The notes: generated by a model from the sequence alone, not told the origin. A stretch of 64,000 bases of DNA from Roseiconus lacunae (GCF_008312935.1 NZ_VSZO01000005.1:248001-312000), one strand, 5' to 3'; positions 8,663 to 16,762 are shown, numbered from the stretch's first letter. Translations and numbers: made by a program.

Positions 8663-10027
8663 ATGCGTCACTCCCCAATCCTGACTATCTGTCTCGCTGC
8701 CTTATCGACTGGCTTTACATTCGCGCAGGGGCCTCATACGGGTCACACCCACTCAATGTCGCCTGCGCTTGCCGAGAGCACACCAGCGAGAGTCGGTCCG
8801 CACGGTGGTAGCCTGAAAGTCGCAGGCGATCTACAACTTGAAACGGTTGTCAACCAAGGCGGCATTCAAATGTTCGCCTTTGATCGCCAAGGCTCCCCAG
8901 TGTCTGTCGATCGCGGACGTGGTGCAGCCATCCTCCGTGTCGAAGGCAACGCGAAACGCTATCGCTACGATCTTTTGCCCGATGGAAAAGGATCGCTGCT
9001 GGCCCCTGTCAATCTTTCTCAAATCGCTGGACGCCAGATCGAGATCGACGTGCAACTCATCGGCGTCGGTAGTTCGGGCGTACGTTTCGATGAAGTCGCA
9101 ACGGTGCCGGCAAGTGAAACTCAATTGGCTGCCGCAGCTATCGCACGTCAAAAGATCTGCCCCGTCAGTGGAAAACCACTGGGGAGTATGGGCGATCCGG
9201 TCAGCGTCGATGTTGGCGGTCAACAAGTCTTCGTTTGCTGTGCTGGCTGTGTTGATGCCGTCAAAGCCGATCCGGCGAAGTACGCATCCGGGCGTCCAAA
9301 AATCACGGTCACGACCGCTACTGCTGCCGATGCTGCGGCGATCGCCAAACAGAAAGTTTGTCCTGTCATGGATGAGCCGCTCGGTGGCATGGGCACTCCG
9401 GTGAAGGTAACCGTTGGTGACAAGCCGATCTATCTGTGCTGCAAAGGCTGTATCAAAAAGGTTCAAGCAGAACCGGCGAAGTATCTCGCGATGGTTTATG
9501 GCGGAGCTCAAACAGAATCCAATCCATCGAGTGCGACGAGCAATCTTTCGGTCTCGGTCGTCCGTGCCACGCCAGCGGATGCTTCACTGATCGCTACGCA
9601 AAAAACTTGCCCGGTGATGGACGAGCCGCTGGGCAGCATGGGCGGACCAGTCAAGTTGATGGTGGGTGATAAACCGGTCTTCCTCTGTTGCCGTGGTTGC
9701 ATCAAGAAAGTCGAAGCAGAACCGGCAAAGTATCTCGCCAAAGTCTACGGAGCGACTTCACAGGGCAGCGTTCCTTCGGGGGCAGAGCAAGTACGAGAAG
9801 GCATTTACAAAGTGACTGCTGCCGATGCTCCATTCATCTCGGCGCAAAAGAAGTGTCCCGTGATGGACGAGCCGCTTGACGCGATGGGTGGACCTTACAA
9901 AGTCCACGCGAATGGCAAAGCGATTTACATCTGCTGTCCTGGCTGTGCTAAGCGAATCGCAGCCGAGCCTGGAAAATACTTGGCCATCTTGAGCAACCAG
10001 GGAGTTGCTGCACCGCTTCTTCGGTAG
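8663..10027 (+). CDS. Secreted protein with four tandem YHS-like metal domains
   Basis: I chose the ATG at 8663, 32 codons inside the longest frame, because GAAGGAG precedes it and it begins a good signal peptide (MRHSPILTICLAALSTGFTFAQ). The 454-residue protein has a His-containing linker and a beta-rich region (about 45-140), then four copies of a roughly 50-residue unit at 9137-9289, 9335-9490, 9584-9739 and 9830-9985. Each unit has QKxCPV...PLxxMGxP...CCxGC...AEPxKYL, so one Cys plus a CCxGC triplet per repeat. This resembles YHS/TRASH-type metal-binding domains. Units 2 and 3 are nearly identical, implying recent duplication. It lies 114 bases after the pump gene and is probably a periplasmic Cu/Ag buffer or donor (inference). 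Confidence 0.8.
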   Translation: MRHSPILTICLAALSTGFTFAQGPHTGHTHSMSPALAESTPARVGPHGGSLKVAGDLQLETVVNQGGIQMFAFDRQGSPVSVDRGRGAAILRVEGNAKRYRYDLLPDGKGSLLAPVNLSQIAGRQIEIDVQLIGVGSSGVRFDEVATVPASETQLAAAAIARQKICPVSGKPLGSMGDPVSVDVGGQQVFVCCAGCVDAVKADPAKYASGRPKITVTTATAADAAAIAKQKVCPVMDEPLGGMGTPVKVTVGDKPIYLCCKGCIKKVQAEPAKYLAMVYGGAQTESNPSSATSNLSVSVVRATPADASLIATQKTCPVMDEPLGSMGGPVKLMVGDKPVFLCCRGCIKKVEAEPAKYLAKVYGATSQGSVPSGAEQVREGIYKVTAADAPFISAQKKCPVMDEPLDAMGGPYKVHANGKAIYICCPGCAKRIAAEPGKYLAILSNQGVAAPLLR

Positions 10028-10047
10028 CAACTCTCGAATTTCAAAAC

Positions 10048-10069
10048 ACGGCGGAGTTGGCTCCGCTGT
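10048..10069 (+). terminator. Possible terminator hairpin after the YHS-repeat gene
   Basis: ACGGCGGAG-TTGG-CTCCGCTGT forms a stem with one mismatch, 20 bases past the stop codon. There is no strong T tract, so the assignment is weak. Confidence 0.3.
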
Positions 10070-10169
10070 TCCGTTCGCGGGGGCGGTGTCACGACCGATT
10101 TGCTTTTGCAAAGACGTCAATACGCCGCCCCTGCCCTTTTTTGTTTCAACTCACGACAAGGACGTCGTC

Positions 10170-10445
10170 ATGAAATCTCAATGGAAGTCTGGAGCCATCG
10201 CCGTGCTCATCTACACCCTATCACTGTCGGCCGGATGCCAATCGCTGCATTGGCTTGGCAATCGAAAGGACGAACCGGCAATGACCGCTCAGCAGTACGC
10301 TGAGCAAACTGCTGCCAATATTCAATACGACACATCGGTCGACATGGACACGGACTATCAGCCGTCCGCAGCGACCTCGTTCTCCGCTGCTCCCAACTCC
10401 GTTTCCTCTCGCCCCTTGTCAGGTGGCGGAAGCTGCTGCCATTAG
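10170..10445 (+). CDS. Small lipoprotein ending SCCH, unknown function
   Basis: A 91-residue predicted lipoprotein. The start at 10170 gives a basic residue, a hydrophobic segment and a lipobox (SAGC, Cys about 21), with AAGGA about 10 bases upstream; the longer frame adds 55 residues without signal character. The middle is acidic and polar (TSVDMDTDYQP) and the protein ends GGGSCCH, a plausible metal site. It sits in the same direction after the YHS-repeat gene and is followed by a perfect hairpin at 10484. Not recognised as a known family; a metal-related role is inferred from location. Confidence 0.6.
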   Translation: MKSQWKSGAIAVLIYTLSLSAGCQSLHWLGNRKDEPAMTAQQYAEQTAANIQYDTSVDMDTDYQPSAATSFSAAPNSVSSRPLSGGGSCCH

Positions 10446-10483
10446 CGCCGGTGTTCGCATTGCCACAAAGAGTCGATCCATTG

Positions 10484-10511
10484 CCTCGATACGCTGGTTG
10501 GCGTATCGAGG
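10484..10511 (+). terminator. Perfect 11-bp hairpin after the pump gene cluster
   Basis: CCTCGATACGC-TGGTTG-GCGTATCGAGG is an exact inverted repeat 38 bases past the small lipoprotein. No T run follows, so it may terminate inefficiently or protect the mRNA 3-prime end. The remaining 200 bases to 10708 show no gene. Confidence 0.5.
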
Positions 10512-10708
10512 GATGCTGCGATTCAATGAACACCCATTCCCGATGGATTGATAATCGAGAGGTGTTCCTCAAACCTGCTTCGCTTGCACGTGCACGAATG
10601 TTCGATCTCAGAACGGGACTTCAGGAAGCTAGATTCAGATCAATCCAAGTACTGGTCTAATCTGCCTACCGAGGCAGTCGGTTTGTGCGCGACGATACCG
10701 CAGTCCCT

Positions 10709-12151
10709 TTAAGCCAATTGCGCCACCAATAGTGTTGTGTCATCGAACGCCTTTCGGCCTTTGCGAAACACTTCGATGGACGAACCAAACATCTCAACCA
10801 ATTCACGAGCACTGCAGCTCTGAGCGGAATGCAACAAATTTTCAATCCGTTCCGTTCCGAATTGCTCTTCACATGGATCAAAGGCCTCTGTCACACCGTC
10901 GCTTACGATGACTAAGCGAGCTGAATCGCCTAGTGGAATGGTTTCTTCGTGGTAGTGAGTATCGTCCTCGACACCCAAGATCAGATCGCCCACGTTCAAT
11001 CGCACTGGCGTGTCGCTCCCAATCTGCAAGAACGGAAACTCGTGGCCAGCATTTGCGTAGGTCAGTTGCCTTTTTTGCGGATCGACGACCAATAGCGCCA
11101 TCGTCGCAAAATGTCCCATCATAACGTACTCGCAGTAATGTTGATTGACATCTGTCAGTATTTCCGCGGGGCTAGACGACTTCTTTGCCGCTTCTGAAAC
11201 AAACGCTTTCAACAATGTCGCCGCCATCGCAGCCGGAACACCGTGCCCTGAAACATCGGCGACACAAAGTAGATAGCGTCCATCCGATAAGGAAATCACG
11301 TCGTAGTAGTCGCCGCCAACATCGTCGGCAGGCTCGAACAGTTCGGCGACGTCGATTCCGACCAGTTCACTTACTGTCGGACGCAAGTTTTGTTGGATCT
11401 GACGTGCCTTTTCCATGTGAACACGGTGGTCGCGTTGAGCGTGATCCAATGCAGCTGTCATTGTATTGATCTGTTCAGCAAGGTAACTCAGTTCTCGACA
11501 GCTTCTCGTGCGGGCAATCACGCTCAAGTCCCCGGACGCAACACTCCGTAGTGCCGAAGCGAAGCCTTGGATCGGCTTGGCGATCAGTTGCCGCAGCACT
11601 GCGCTGACCACGAACGCTGCAATCGCTCCGAGCAACAAGACGGCAAACATCTGGGTCAACAATGAGCGACGCGTTGATCTCACTACGGCTGAACGTTTCT
11701 CGGAGATATAGACGGTGCCTGCTGGTCCAGTGAAAGCCCCGACAACGAGCGATCCGTTGGCTTCGGCGTCTATTGAGTCAGCTGTTGAACGCATTGCAGC
11801 GAGCATTTCATCGGAAGCATGCCCATGCGAGATCGCTTGGAAAGGCAGCCCTCGCCAATCCGCAGCAATATGGTGACCGGGGGAATCGTCTGTGTTCATT
11901 CGAGCGCATACATTGTCGACCAAACTTTGAATCGCCTTCCCGCCATGAACTTCAGCGACCAGCAACGATTCGTACATCGTTTTCGCTTCTTCGGTCAACG
12001 CGATCTGTTTCTCGTGCAAATGCCGATCCATCCGCAGTCGGTAGTCTACGAGAAGAAACGAAACGACGACTACGAAGAGAATTGCATTGACTAGGACAAG
12101 CAGTTGCCGACTGATTGGCAACTGATGCCATCGGTGTTTGAATGTATCCAT
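10709..12151 (-). CDS. Membrane HAMP/SpoIIE-type serine phosphatase
   Basis: PP2C-like phosphatase of the RsbU/SpoIIE group, used in partner-switching control of sigma factors or other outputs. The ATG at 12151 follows AAGGTG at a good distance. Residues about 19-40 form TM1, about 41-165 an extracytoplasmic sensor domain with no recognised fold, and about 166-190 TM2. A HAMP segment follows (LIAKPIQGFASALRSVASGD). The catalytic domain has DDVGGDYYDV, VADVSGHGVPAAMAA, VSDGVTEAFDP and FDDTTLLV, which supply the metal-binding Asp residues. No anti-sigma or antagonist gene is adjacent. Its place in the metal island suggests sensing of envelope or metal stress, but that is inference. Confidence 0.9.
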   Translation of the reverse strand: MDTFKHRWHQLPISRQLLVLVNAILFVVVVSFLLVDYRLRMDRHLHEKQIALTEEAKTMYESLLVAEVHGGKAIQSLVDNVCARMNTDDSPGHHIAADWRGLPFQAISHGHASDEMLAAMRSTADSIDAEANGSLVVGAFTGPAGTVYISEKRSAVVRSTRRSLLTQMFAVLLLGAIAAFVVSAVLRQLIAKPIQGFASALRSVASGDLSVIARTRSCRELSYLAEQINTMTAALDHAQRDHRVHMEKARQIQQNLRPTVSELVGIDVAELFEPADDVGGDYYDVISLSDGRYLLCVADVSGHGVPAAMAATLLKAFVSEAAKKSSSPAEILTDVNQHYCEYVMMGHFATMALLVVDPQKRQLTYANAGHEFPFLQIGSDTPVRLNVGDLILGVEDDTHYHEETIPLGDSARLVIVSDGVTEAFDPCEEQFGTERIENLLHSAQSCSARELVEMFGSSIEVFRKGRKAFDDTTLLVAQLA

Positions 12152-12171
12152 CACGGCACCTTAAACAAAGA

Positions 12172-12201
12172 AGCCGGACGAGTTTTAAGGCTCGCCCGGC
12201 T
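12172..12201 (-). terminator. Terminator hairpin after the CC-repeat gene
   Basis: On the minus strand AGCCGGGCGAG-N8-CTCGTCCGGCT pairs with one mismatch and is followed by a T-rich stretch (TTCTTTGTTT). It lies 29 bases past the stop of the gene at 12230 and just upstream of the phosphatase gene, so it separates the two transcripts. Confidence 0.6.
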
Positions 12202-12229
12202 GACAGGGATCGAACGGGACCAGAAGCGA

Positions 12230-12637
12230 CTAGCTGAGTTCAGCAGATTCGACTTCCGTGGAACCCGACGATCCTTTGCTGCAGCACGCACCGCCAACGC
12301 TGCAGCAATATGCTCGCTTTGCGCAACAGCTTGATTGACCTGGGGAACTGACCACATCGCCGGTCGCGGCTTTTGGTTCAGCGTGCTTTCCGCAGCACCG
12401 TGCACTCACCGAGCAGCAATACGCCCGCTTGGCACAGCATGTGGACTGAGAAGTTGCACCCGAAAATTCGACTGTGGTTACTTTGCCTTCAGCATGTTTG
12501 CCACAGCATGGCGCGTGAACCGTACAGCAGTAGGCATGCTTGGCGCAACACATAGGCCCCGCAGAGGCAGCGGCATCAACGTTGCCGGGGACGAATGAAA
12601 CGGTAAACAAAACAGCAGAGAATACAGTAGCTAACAT
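12230..12637 (-). CDS. Exported protein with three CC-rich tandem repeats
   Basis: Start chosen at 12637: AGGAG lies upstream and the N-terminus is a signal peptide (MLATVFSAVLFTVSFVPG, then AAA). The 135-residue protein has three repeats near residues 30-50, 67-87 and 104-122 with the pattern CCAKxAYCCxVxxxCCxK, so six Cys each in three vicinal pairs (18 Cys), joined by about 17-residue Ser/Thr/Glu linkers. The first two repeats end GKHAE. This is not a metallothionein I recognise, but Cys density and location within a Cu/Ag/Hg island suggest a secreted metal trap or redox-active disulfide protein. The gene is monocistronic by its hairpin at 12172. Function unproven. Confidence 0.72.
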   Translation of the reverse strand: MLATVFSAVLFTVSFVPGNVDAAASAGPMCCAKHAYCCTVHAPCCGKHAEGKVTTVEFSGATSQSTCCAKRAYCCSVSARCCGKHAEPKAATGDVVSSPGQSSCCAKRAYCCSVGGACCSKGSSGSTEVESAELS

Positions 12638-12752
12638 TTTGGAAACTCCTGGATTGACGGCGCAGCGGACATCGACATGCACCGATTAGGAAACAGATAC
12701 ATCTTCATTTTTGGATTGGGCCTGGCTTCGCAAGTCGAAGCAACTCCAACCG

Positions 12753-13133
12753 CTAAATCTGAAGACGAACGTGCCAAACAATCAGAGAGTTGAGGCGGAC
12801 CGAGGGAACCAGCCGGCCGAGAGCGACCGATTCAGGTTTCCAAATGATCCGTGAAAAGTCGCTGCGATTCAAACCGCGCGGCGTCAGATCGGCGTCAGAC
12901 GTTCGAGGCGGCAGCCAAACCTTCGTACCGCAAGACACCAGTGCGGGGCATTCGGGCGACGGTTCGCCGTCACAGCAATTGTGCCCAACCGTCTGCAACT
13001 GGCAGCAGACGTGAGGACACGGTTTCCCTGCATATAATCCCGCCCGAGCGGCCGGCGAAGATGCCAACAGCACCGCGAACACTGCATAAGCAGCAAAAAA
13101 TCGAGCGGTCGAGTTGGTGTGGCGGCGGTTCAT
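12753..13133 (-). CDS. Exported Cys-containing protein, unknown function
   Basis: Start set at 13133 (MNRRHTN), which gives a basic signal peptide with hydrophobic core and ARAG cleavage region; in-frame ATGs at 13142 and 13154 are alternatives. The 126-residue product has a Cys/His patch near residues 39-68 (CPHVCCQLQTVGHNCCDG, then CPALVSC) and a C-terminus without Cys. It resembles in style, not clearly in sequence, the exported Cys-rich protein at 1908. It lies 115 bases upstream of the CC-repeat gene in the same direction, so the two may be co-transcribed. No family recognised; metal binding in the envelope is inferred. Confidence 0.55.
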   Translation of the reverse strand: MNRRHTNSTARFFAAYAVFAVLLASSPAARAGLYAGKPCPHVCCQLQTVGHNCCDGEPSPECPALVSCGTKVWLPPRTSDADLTPRGLNRSDFSRIIWKPESVALGRLVPSVRLNSLIVWHVRLQI

Positions 13134-13240
13134 GACAGGCATTTCCAAATGCATTCAAAAGATTCGTTTGAAGGAATCTCTTCTTTGATGCTCTTTGGAT
13201 GCACAGCTCCGACGTTTCTTCACGACTTTGCGAAAAGATT

Positions 13241-14275
13241 CTAGGATTCTTTGCCGGATTCGCTTCTGGTGCAAACAGCCAGCGCGTTCAGATCCTGAAG
13301 CCACACGGATTGCTGATCGACGAACGCAGCTTGCAATTGGCTCGCTAGGTCATCCGAGTCGCAGATCGACTGCGAGACCTCGATCGCCAGTCGCGGATCG
13401 GGATCGCTGTGCGTCGAGTGACAGACCACGAAATGCAGCATGGTCTCTTCTAGCATCTGCATGCTGGCGTGCCAGAGCCGATCGACGGCCTCAACGCTAG
13501 CGGCAGGCTTGTAACCATCGACCTGTCGCGCCGCTCGCATGATCGAAGATACCTCCAGACAGAATCTCAACATGCGGCTCATGGCGTATCGAGATTCGCT
13601 GAACCGAAAGTAATGCAAGACCGGATAGAAATGATGCGATTCCAACAACTCCGCCATGTTCGACGACAGTGTGTAAAGGTCTTGGTTAACCAATGAAGGA
13701 TCGCTTTGGGTTAGGTATGCTCGCAAGTAACCAAGGCTGTCTCCGGTTCGTCCAGTGCGATACTCAATCTCATTGGCAAACTGGTTGCGACGGGCGAGTG
13801 TCGAATAGACGGAGATGACGTAGGCAAGCACAAGCGTGAAGAAGCTGAACCCCAGGCCAGCGGCAGTGATGGTCAAAAACTGCATCGCTGGCGTTCGAGG
13901 AACCAAGTCGCCGACGCCCAGCGTCGTGATGGTAAACCCAGAAAAATACACCGCGGTTACAAAATCCGTATCAGTCGGAGTCGATCCGGTCGCTGTGATG
14001 CCGCTTCCGAGTTGAGACCAAACGATCAGACTGATGCCAAACAATAGCAGCGTCGCCCAACACAACACTTGCGTCACGATTAGTGCGGGACCGCAGTGAA
14101 CGAGAACTCGCGCATGAGCGAACGTTTGCGTTCGGACTAAAAAGTGAAATCCAAAATTGATGACTTTCGTGATCGGGCCGACCGTTGCCCGTGGATGGAG
14201 CACAGCCATGAACGTTTCCCAGACTCCTAAGCAAGTCAATAGAAAACCGCCAGCGGCAATGAACCAATTCATCAT
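13241..14275 (-). CDS. Two-TM potassium-channel-like membrane protein
   Basis: The selectivity-filter motif TTLGVGDLVP sits in a pore loop followed by a long TM helix (MQFLTITAAGLGFSFFTLVLAYVI, given here across about residues 131-153), as in the ion-channel-2 family. Two or three hydrophobic segments precede it (about 5-22, 60-88). The C-terminal 190 residues are predicted soluble and helical, with no recognised RCK or cyclic-nucleotide domain. Length is 344 residues. It stands between a Cys-rich protein gene and the mer-type operator without obvious functional linkage; an ion-homeostasis role is likely but the ion is inferred only from the filter. Confidence 0.8.
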   Translation of the reverse strand: MMNWFIAAGGFLLTCLGVWETFMAVLHPRATVGPITKVINFGFHFLVRTQTFAHARVLVHCGPALIVTQVLCWATLLLFGISLIVWSQLGSGITATGSTPTDTDFVTAVYFSGFTITTLGVGDLVPRTPAMQFLTITAAGLGFSFFTLVLAYVISVYSTLARRNQFANEIEYRTGRTGDSLGYLRAYLTQSDPSLVNQDLYTLSSNMAELLESHHFYPVLHYFRFSESRYAMSRMLRFCLEVSSIMRAARQVDGYKPAASVEAVDRLWHASMQMLEETMLHFVVCHSTHSDPDPRLAIEVSQSICDSDDLASQLQAAFVDQQSVWLQDLNALAVCTRSESGKES

Positions 14276-14797
14276 GCGCCGTATTTCCCAAAAATAGTCA
14301 TTAGCTCCCGGATCTTCTCGTCTTTGCCGAGCGTTCTTGTTTTTAAAACTATTGCGATCCTGGTTTACAGCAATTAGCGACAGTCGAAACGGCAGAAGTC
14401 TATCCTATTTGCGACGTCGACGACAGTTTTCTGGAACCCCATACTAGAAAAGGCCGACGGTTGAATTCTCAAACCGGCCCGATGCCCAGCAACGTCTTGG
14501 TCGGAGTCGCTCAGCCGCGAGCAGCTAAATGCATTGCCAATAGTTGCGGCGATTGAATTCTGCTCTGACACATGTCATCACAAAATGAACCGGATGATAT
14601 TTCAACGGTACCGGTCATGCGCACGTCTTGTACCCCAAGCAAGGAAGTTGTGCCTGGCTGTCCACAGAACTTGCTCTGCATGACGATGGCCAGGATGGAT
14701 GTAACAATTCGCGTTGCCGAAGGGGTGCTGCTCGAAGAAGTACCGACCTGCGAATAGGCGTCTCCGCGCATCTGGCAGCGATTCTGCAGAAAACGGC
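14276..14797. other. Intergenic region between channel gene and mer operator
   Basis: About 520 bases with no supported gene. A 61-codon plus-strand frame at 14572-14757 has several Cys but no ribosome site or recognisable similarity, so it is not called. The promoter of the channel gene is presumably in the right-to-left direction near 14280-14360. Confidence 0.5.
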
Positions 14798-14829
14798 TTG
14801 ACTCCGTACCGTAGTACGGAGCCGATAAT
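14798..14829 (+). promoter_or_regulatory. mer-type promoter/operator bound by MerR
   Basis: A -35 box TTGACT (14798-14803) and -10 box GATAAT (14824-14829) are separated by 20 bases, the over-long spacing typical of MerR-controlled promoters. The spacer carries the perfect dyad CTCCGTAC-N4-GTACGGAG, very close to the classical mer operator of Tn21/Tn501. The merR ATG is at 14849, so the regulator controls its own transcript together with the membrane protein that follows. Confidence 0.88.
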
Positions 14830-14848
14830 ACGCGTGGAGGATAGATCA

Positions 14849-15280
14849 ATGAGCCGTCAAACCATCGGAACCGTCGCAAAAGCAGCGGGAGTCAACGTTG
14901 AAACCATTCGTTTTTACGAGCGAAAAGGATTGATACAACAGCCGCGCCCGGTTTCGACATCGTTCCGCGAATACCCGGCTGGGACAGTTGAACGAATTCG
15001 CTTCATCAAGCGTGCGCAAGACCTCGGGTTCACGCTCGTCGAGATCATCGACTTGCTGAAGCTGTCAGACGGAGAATACGGCACGCGGGCCGACGTTAAG
15101 CGATTGGCGGAATTGAAACTCGGATCAATTCGTCAAAAGATCGCTGATCTGCGGCAGATGGAAACGACGCTCCACGATCTTGTTTGCCAATGCTCAGGGC
15201 GCGGAAAGGTTCCTGGGTGCCCGATTATTGAAGCGCTAATTTCACCCGATCCCACAGAAATCAACAAGGACAAACGATGA
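14849..15280 (+). CDS. merR: MerR-family metal-responsive regulator
   Basis: A 143-residue transcription factor. The start at 14849 (GGAGG about 10 bases upstream) gives the standard MerR N-terminus (TIGTVAKAAGVNVETIRFYE); a longer frame would run through the operator. The winged-helix region is residues 1-75 and the dimerisation helix about 80-112. The metal loop has Cys113, Cys115 and Cys124 (VCQC...VPGC). The position equal to mercury-ligand Cys82 of Tn501 MerR is Gly78, so one of the three classical Hg ligands is missing; Cys115 might replace it. The perfect mer-like operator and downstream HMA protein support a soft-metal response, with Hg(II) most likely but not proven. Its stop overlaps the next ATG (ATGA). 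Confidence 0.88.
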   Translation: MSRQTIGTVAKAAGVNVETIRFYERKGLIQQPRPVSTSFREYPAGTVERIRFIKRAQDLGFTLVEIIDLLKLSDGEYGTRADVKRLAELKLGSIRQKIADLRQMETTLHDLVCQCSGRGKVPGCPIIEALISPDPTEINKDKR

Positions 15281-16026
15281 CCACTCAAATTGCGACAACG
15301 CTGAAATGCGGAAGTTGCTTAAGCAAGGTACGCCCCCAACTCGATGCATTTGAAGGGATGCATTCGTGGCGTGCAGACCTGAGTGATCCGCGAAAACTAC
15401 TGTTTGTCGATTTGGCTCCTGAAATCGATCCAGGGCGAGTTGTCGAACTGATTCGCGATCAAGGTTTCGAAGCGAGTATTGTCGAAGAAGCTTCGTATGC
15501 TTCGGCACAAAAAGACGGTGCCGCGGAAGAGAGCCGTTTCCGAGTTTCAACTTACAAGCCACTGTTTCTGGTGGTGATGTATGTCCTCGGTGCATCTTTA
15601 CTGATGTTGCGGGCGGCCGGTACATGGCATCTGTCGATGGGGACGACCTATTTCATGGGATTCTTCTTCCTCGGTTTTGCATTCTTCAAGTTGCTTGATG
15701 TATCCAAATTTGCAGATGCTTTCGCAACCTACGATATCATCGCCAAACGGTCTCGAGCATACGCATTGGCGTATCCGTGGGTTGAAGTGACCTTGGGAGC
15801 AATGTTCGTTACTGGCAGCGCTCTTTTGGTGGCCAACATCGCCACAGTTGTCATCATGTCGATCGGATTGATTGGTGTCGTCTCTGCAGTTCGGAAGAAG
15901 CAGTCGATCCAATGTGCTTGCTTGGGAACCGCGTTCAATCTACCGATGTCAGTCGTAACAGTCATTGAAAACTCCGTCATGATTCTCATGGCTATGACGA
16001 TGATTGCAATTCACGTTGCCGGCTGA
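15277..16026 (+). CDS. HMA-MauE/DoxX fusion membrane protein
   Basis: N-terminal residues 1-70 resemble a heavy-metal-associated domain with CGSC (Cys11/Cys14) as the metal pair. Residues about 93-249 form four or five TM helices of the MauE/DoxX redox-associated type, with a CAC motif and CLGTAFNLPMSVV near the end. It is translationally coupled to merR by a 4-base overlap, so it is the main effector of this operon. No MerA, MerT, MerP or MerB gene is present in the window, so the protein may itself carry the metal or electrons across the membrane, which is inference. No other gene appears in the operon before the operator at 16162. Confidence 0.82.
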   Translation: MTTQIATTLKCGSCLSKVRPQLDAFEGMHSWRADLSDPRKLLFVDLAPEIDPGRVVELIRDQGFEASIVEEASYASAQKDGAAEESRFRVSTYKPLFLVVMYVLGASLLMLRAAGTWHLSMGTTYFMGFFFLGFAFFKLLDVSKFADAFATYDIIAKRSRAYALAYPWVEVTLGAMFVTGSALLVANIATVVIMSIGLIGVVSAVRKKQSIQCACLGTAFNLPMSVVTVIENSVMILMAMTMIAIHVAG

Positions 16027-16161
16027 CGCTACCGGGTCGGGGACACGAAACGATGGAAACTTTAGAGGACTTTTAAGATTGGCCTAAATTCGTGCCTCCC
16101 TTGATTCCGTTTCGCCCGAAGTCGAATTGATAACTTGTGAGGCCGCGGAACGATTGGATTG

Positions 16162-16178
16162 ATACCCCGGTAAGGTAT
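16162..16178. promoter_or_regulatory. CsoR-type operator, copy 2
   Basis: ATACC-CCGGTAA-GGTAT, the same half-sites and 7-base spacer as at 1873 and 22696. It lies 50 bases upstream of the ATG at 16229 and therefore probably governs the two-gene unit 16229-18214. Confidence 0.65.
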
Positions 16179-16228
16179 GTCCGATACAGTTGATGACGCT
16201 GGTTTTCGTCTCTCTCGCGGAAGGTCCG

Positions 16229-16708
16229 ATGAAGCTCAATCGAATTTGCATGGCTGTGGCGGCGGTAACAATGACCGTACAAGCCGCGGAAGCGCAGGAG
16301 AATCTTGCAAACGCACCCAAGCTGGTAACGGCGGTTGTGCAGGACGTCCCGTTGATGTCCCAGCAGAATCAAGCGGTGCATTTGCAATTTGATGATAGCG
16401 CTCGCGACGATTTGCCTGCGAGTATCACGCGACCGAGTGGAATTCTGACGCTGGCGCCCGCAGGGCTTCAAGGCTTGCCCGCGTTTCCAACTCGGGGACA
16501 TGGTTGCAACCTGTGTCCCGACATACGCTGCCAAGGTCCTCTTTATTCGGGTTGCTCGCCGCGGATCTACTACGGCACCAATCCTCGGGACGACGATCCC
16601 ATTCTGCCGCTGTACCCTCAGATCAATGATGCCAAGACGACGCATTGGTACGACGCGGCTTTACGGATGGTGCGACGCAAGAAAGCAGTCGCTGAAGTCA
16701 TTAAGTAG
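16229..16708 (+). CDS. Exported protein of unknown function in a metal operon
   Basis: Start chosen at 16229 because GGAAGG lies just upstream and the N-terminus is a signal peptide (MKLNRICMAVAAVTMTVQAAEAQ). The mature part of about 135 residues has four Cys in a Gly/Pro-rich patch (GCNLCPDIRC...YSGC) near residues 92-109, then a Tyr/Asp-rich segment and a basic C-terminus (RMVRRKKAVAEVIK). It is not a family I can name. It follows a CsoR-type operator and precedes an outer-membrane efflux gene by 54 bases, so it is probably co-transcribed and periplasmic, perhaps a metal-binding partner of the channel. Confidence 0.6.
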   Translation: MKLNRICMAVAAVTMTVQAAEAQENLANAPKLVTAVVQDVPLMSQQNQAVHLQFDDSARDDLPASITRPSGILTLAPAGLQGLPAFPTRGHGCNLCPDIRCQGPLYSGCSPRIYYGTNPRDDDPILPLYPQINDAKTTHWYDAALRMVRRKKAVAEVIK

Positions 16709-16762
16709 CCTCGCTGAATAGCAAGCCAGAAGACCCAAACAAAGCGTTCAACGGATTGAACC

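Noticed and set aside
14572-14757. 61-codon plus-strand frame with several Cys upstream of merR
   Set aside because: No ribosome binding site, no export signal and no recognisable sequence; it ends just before the mer operator. Not enough to call a gene.
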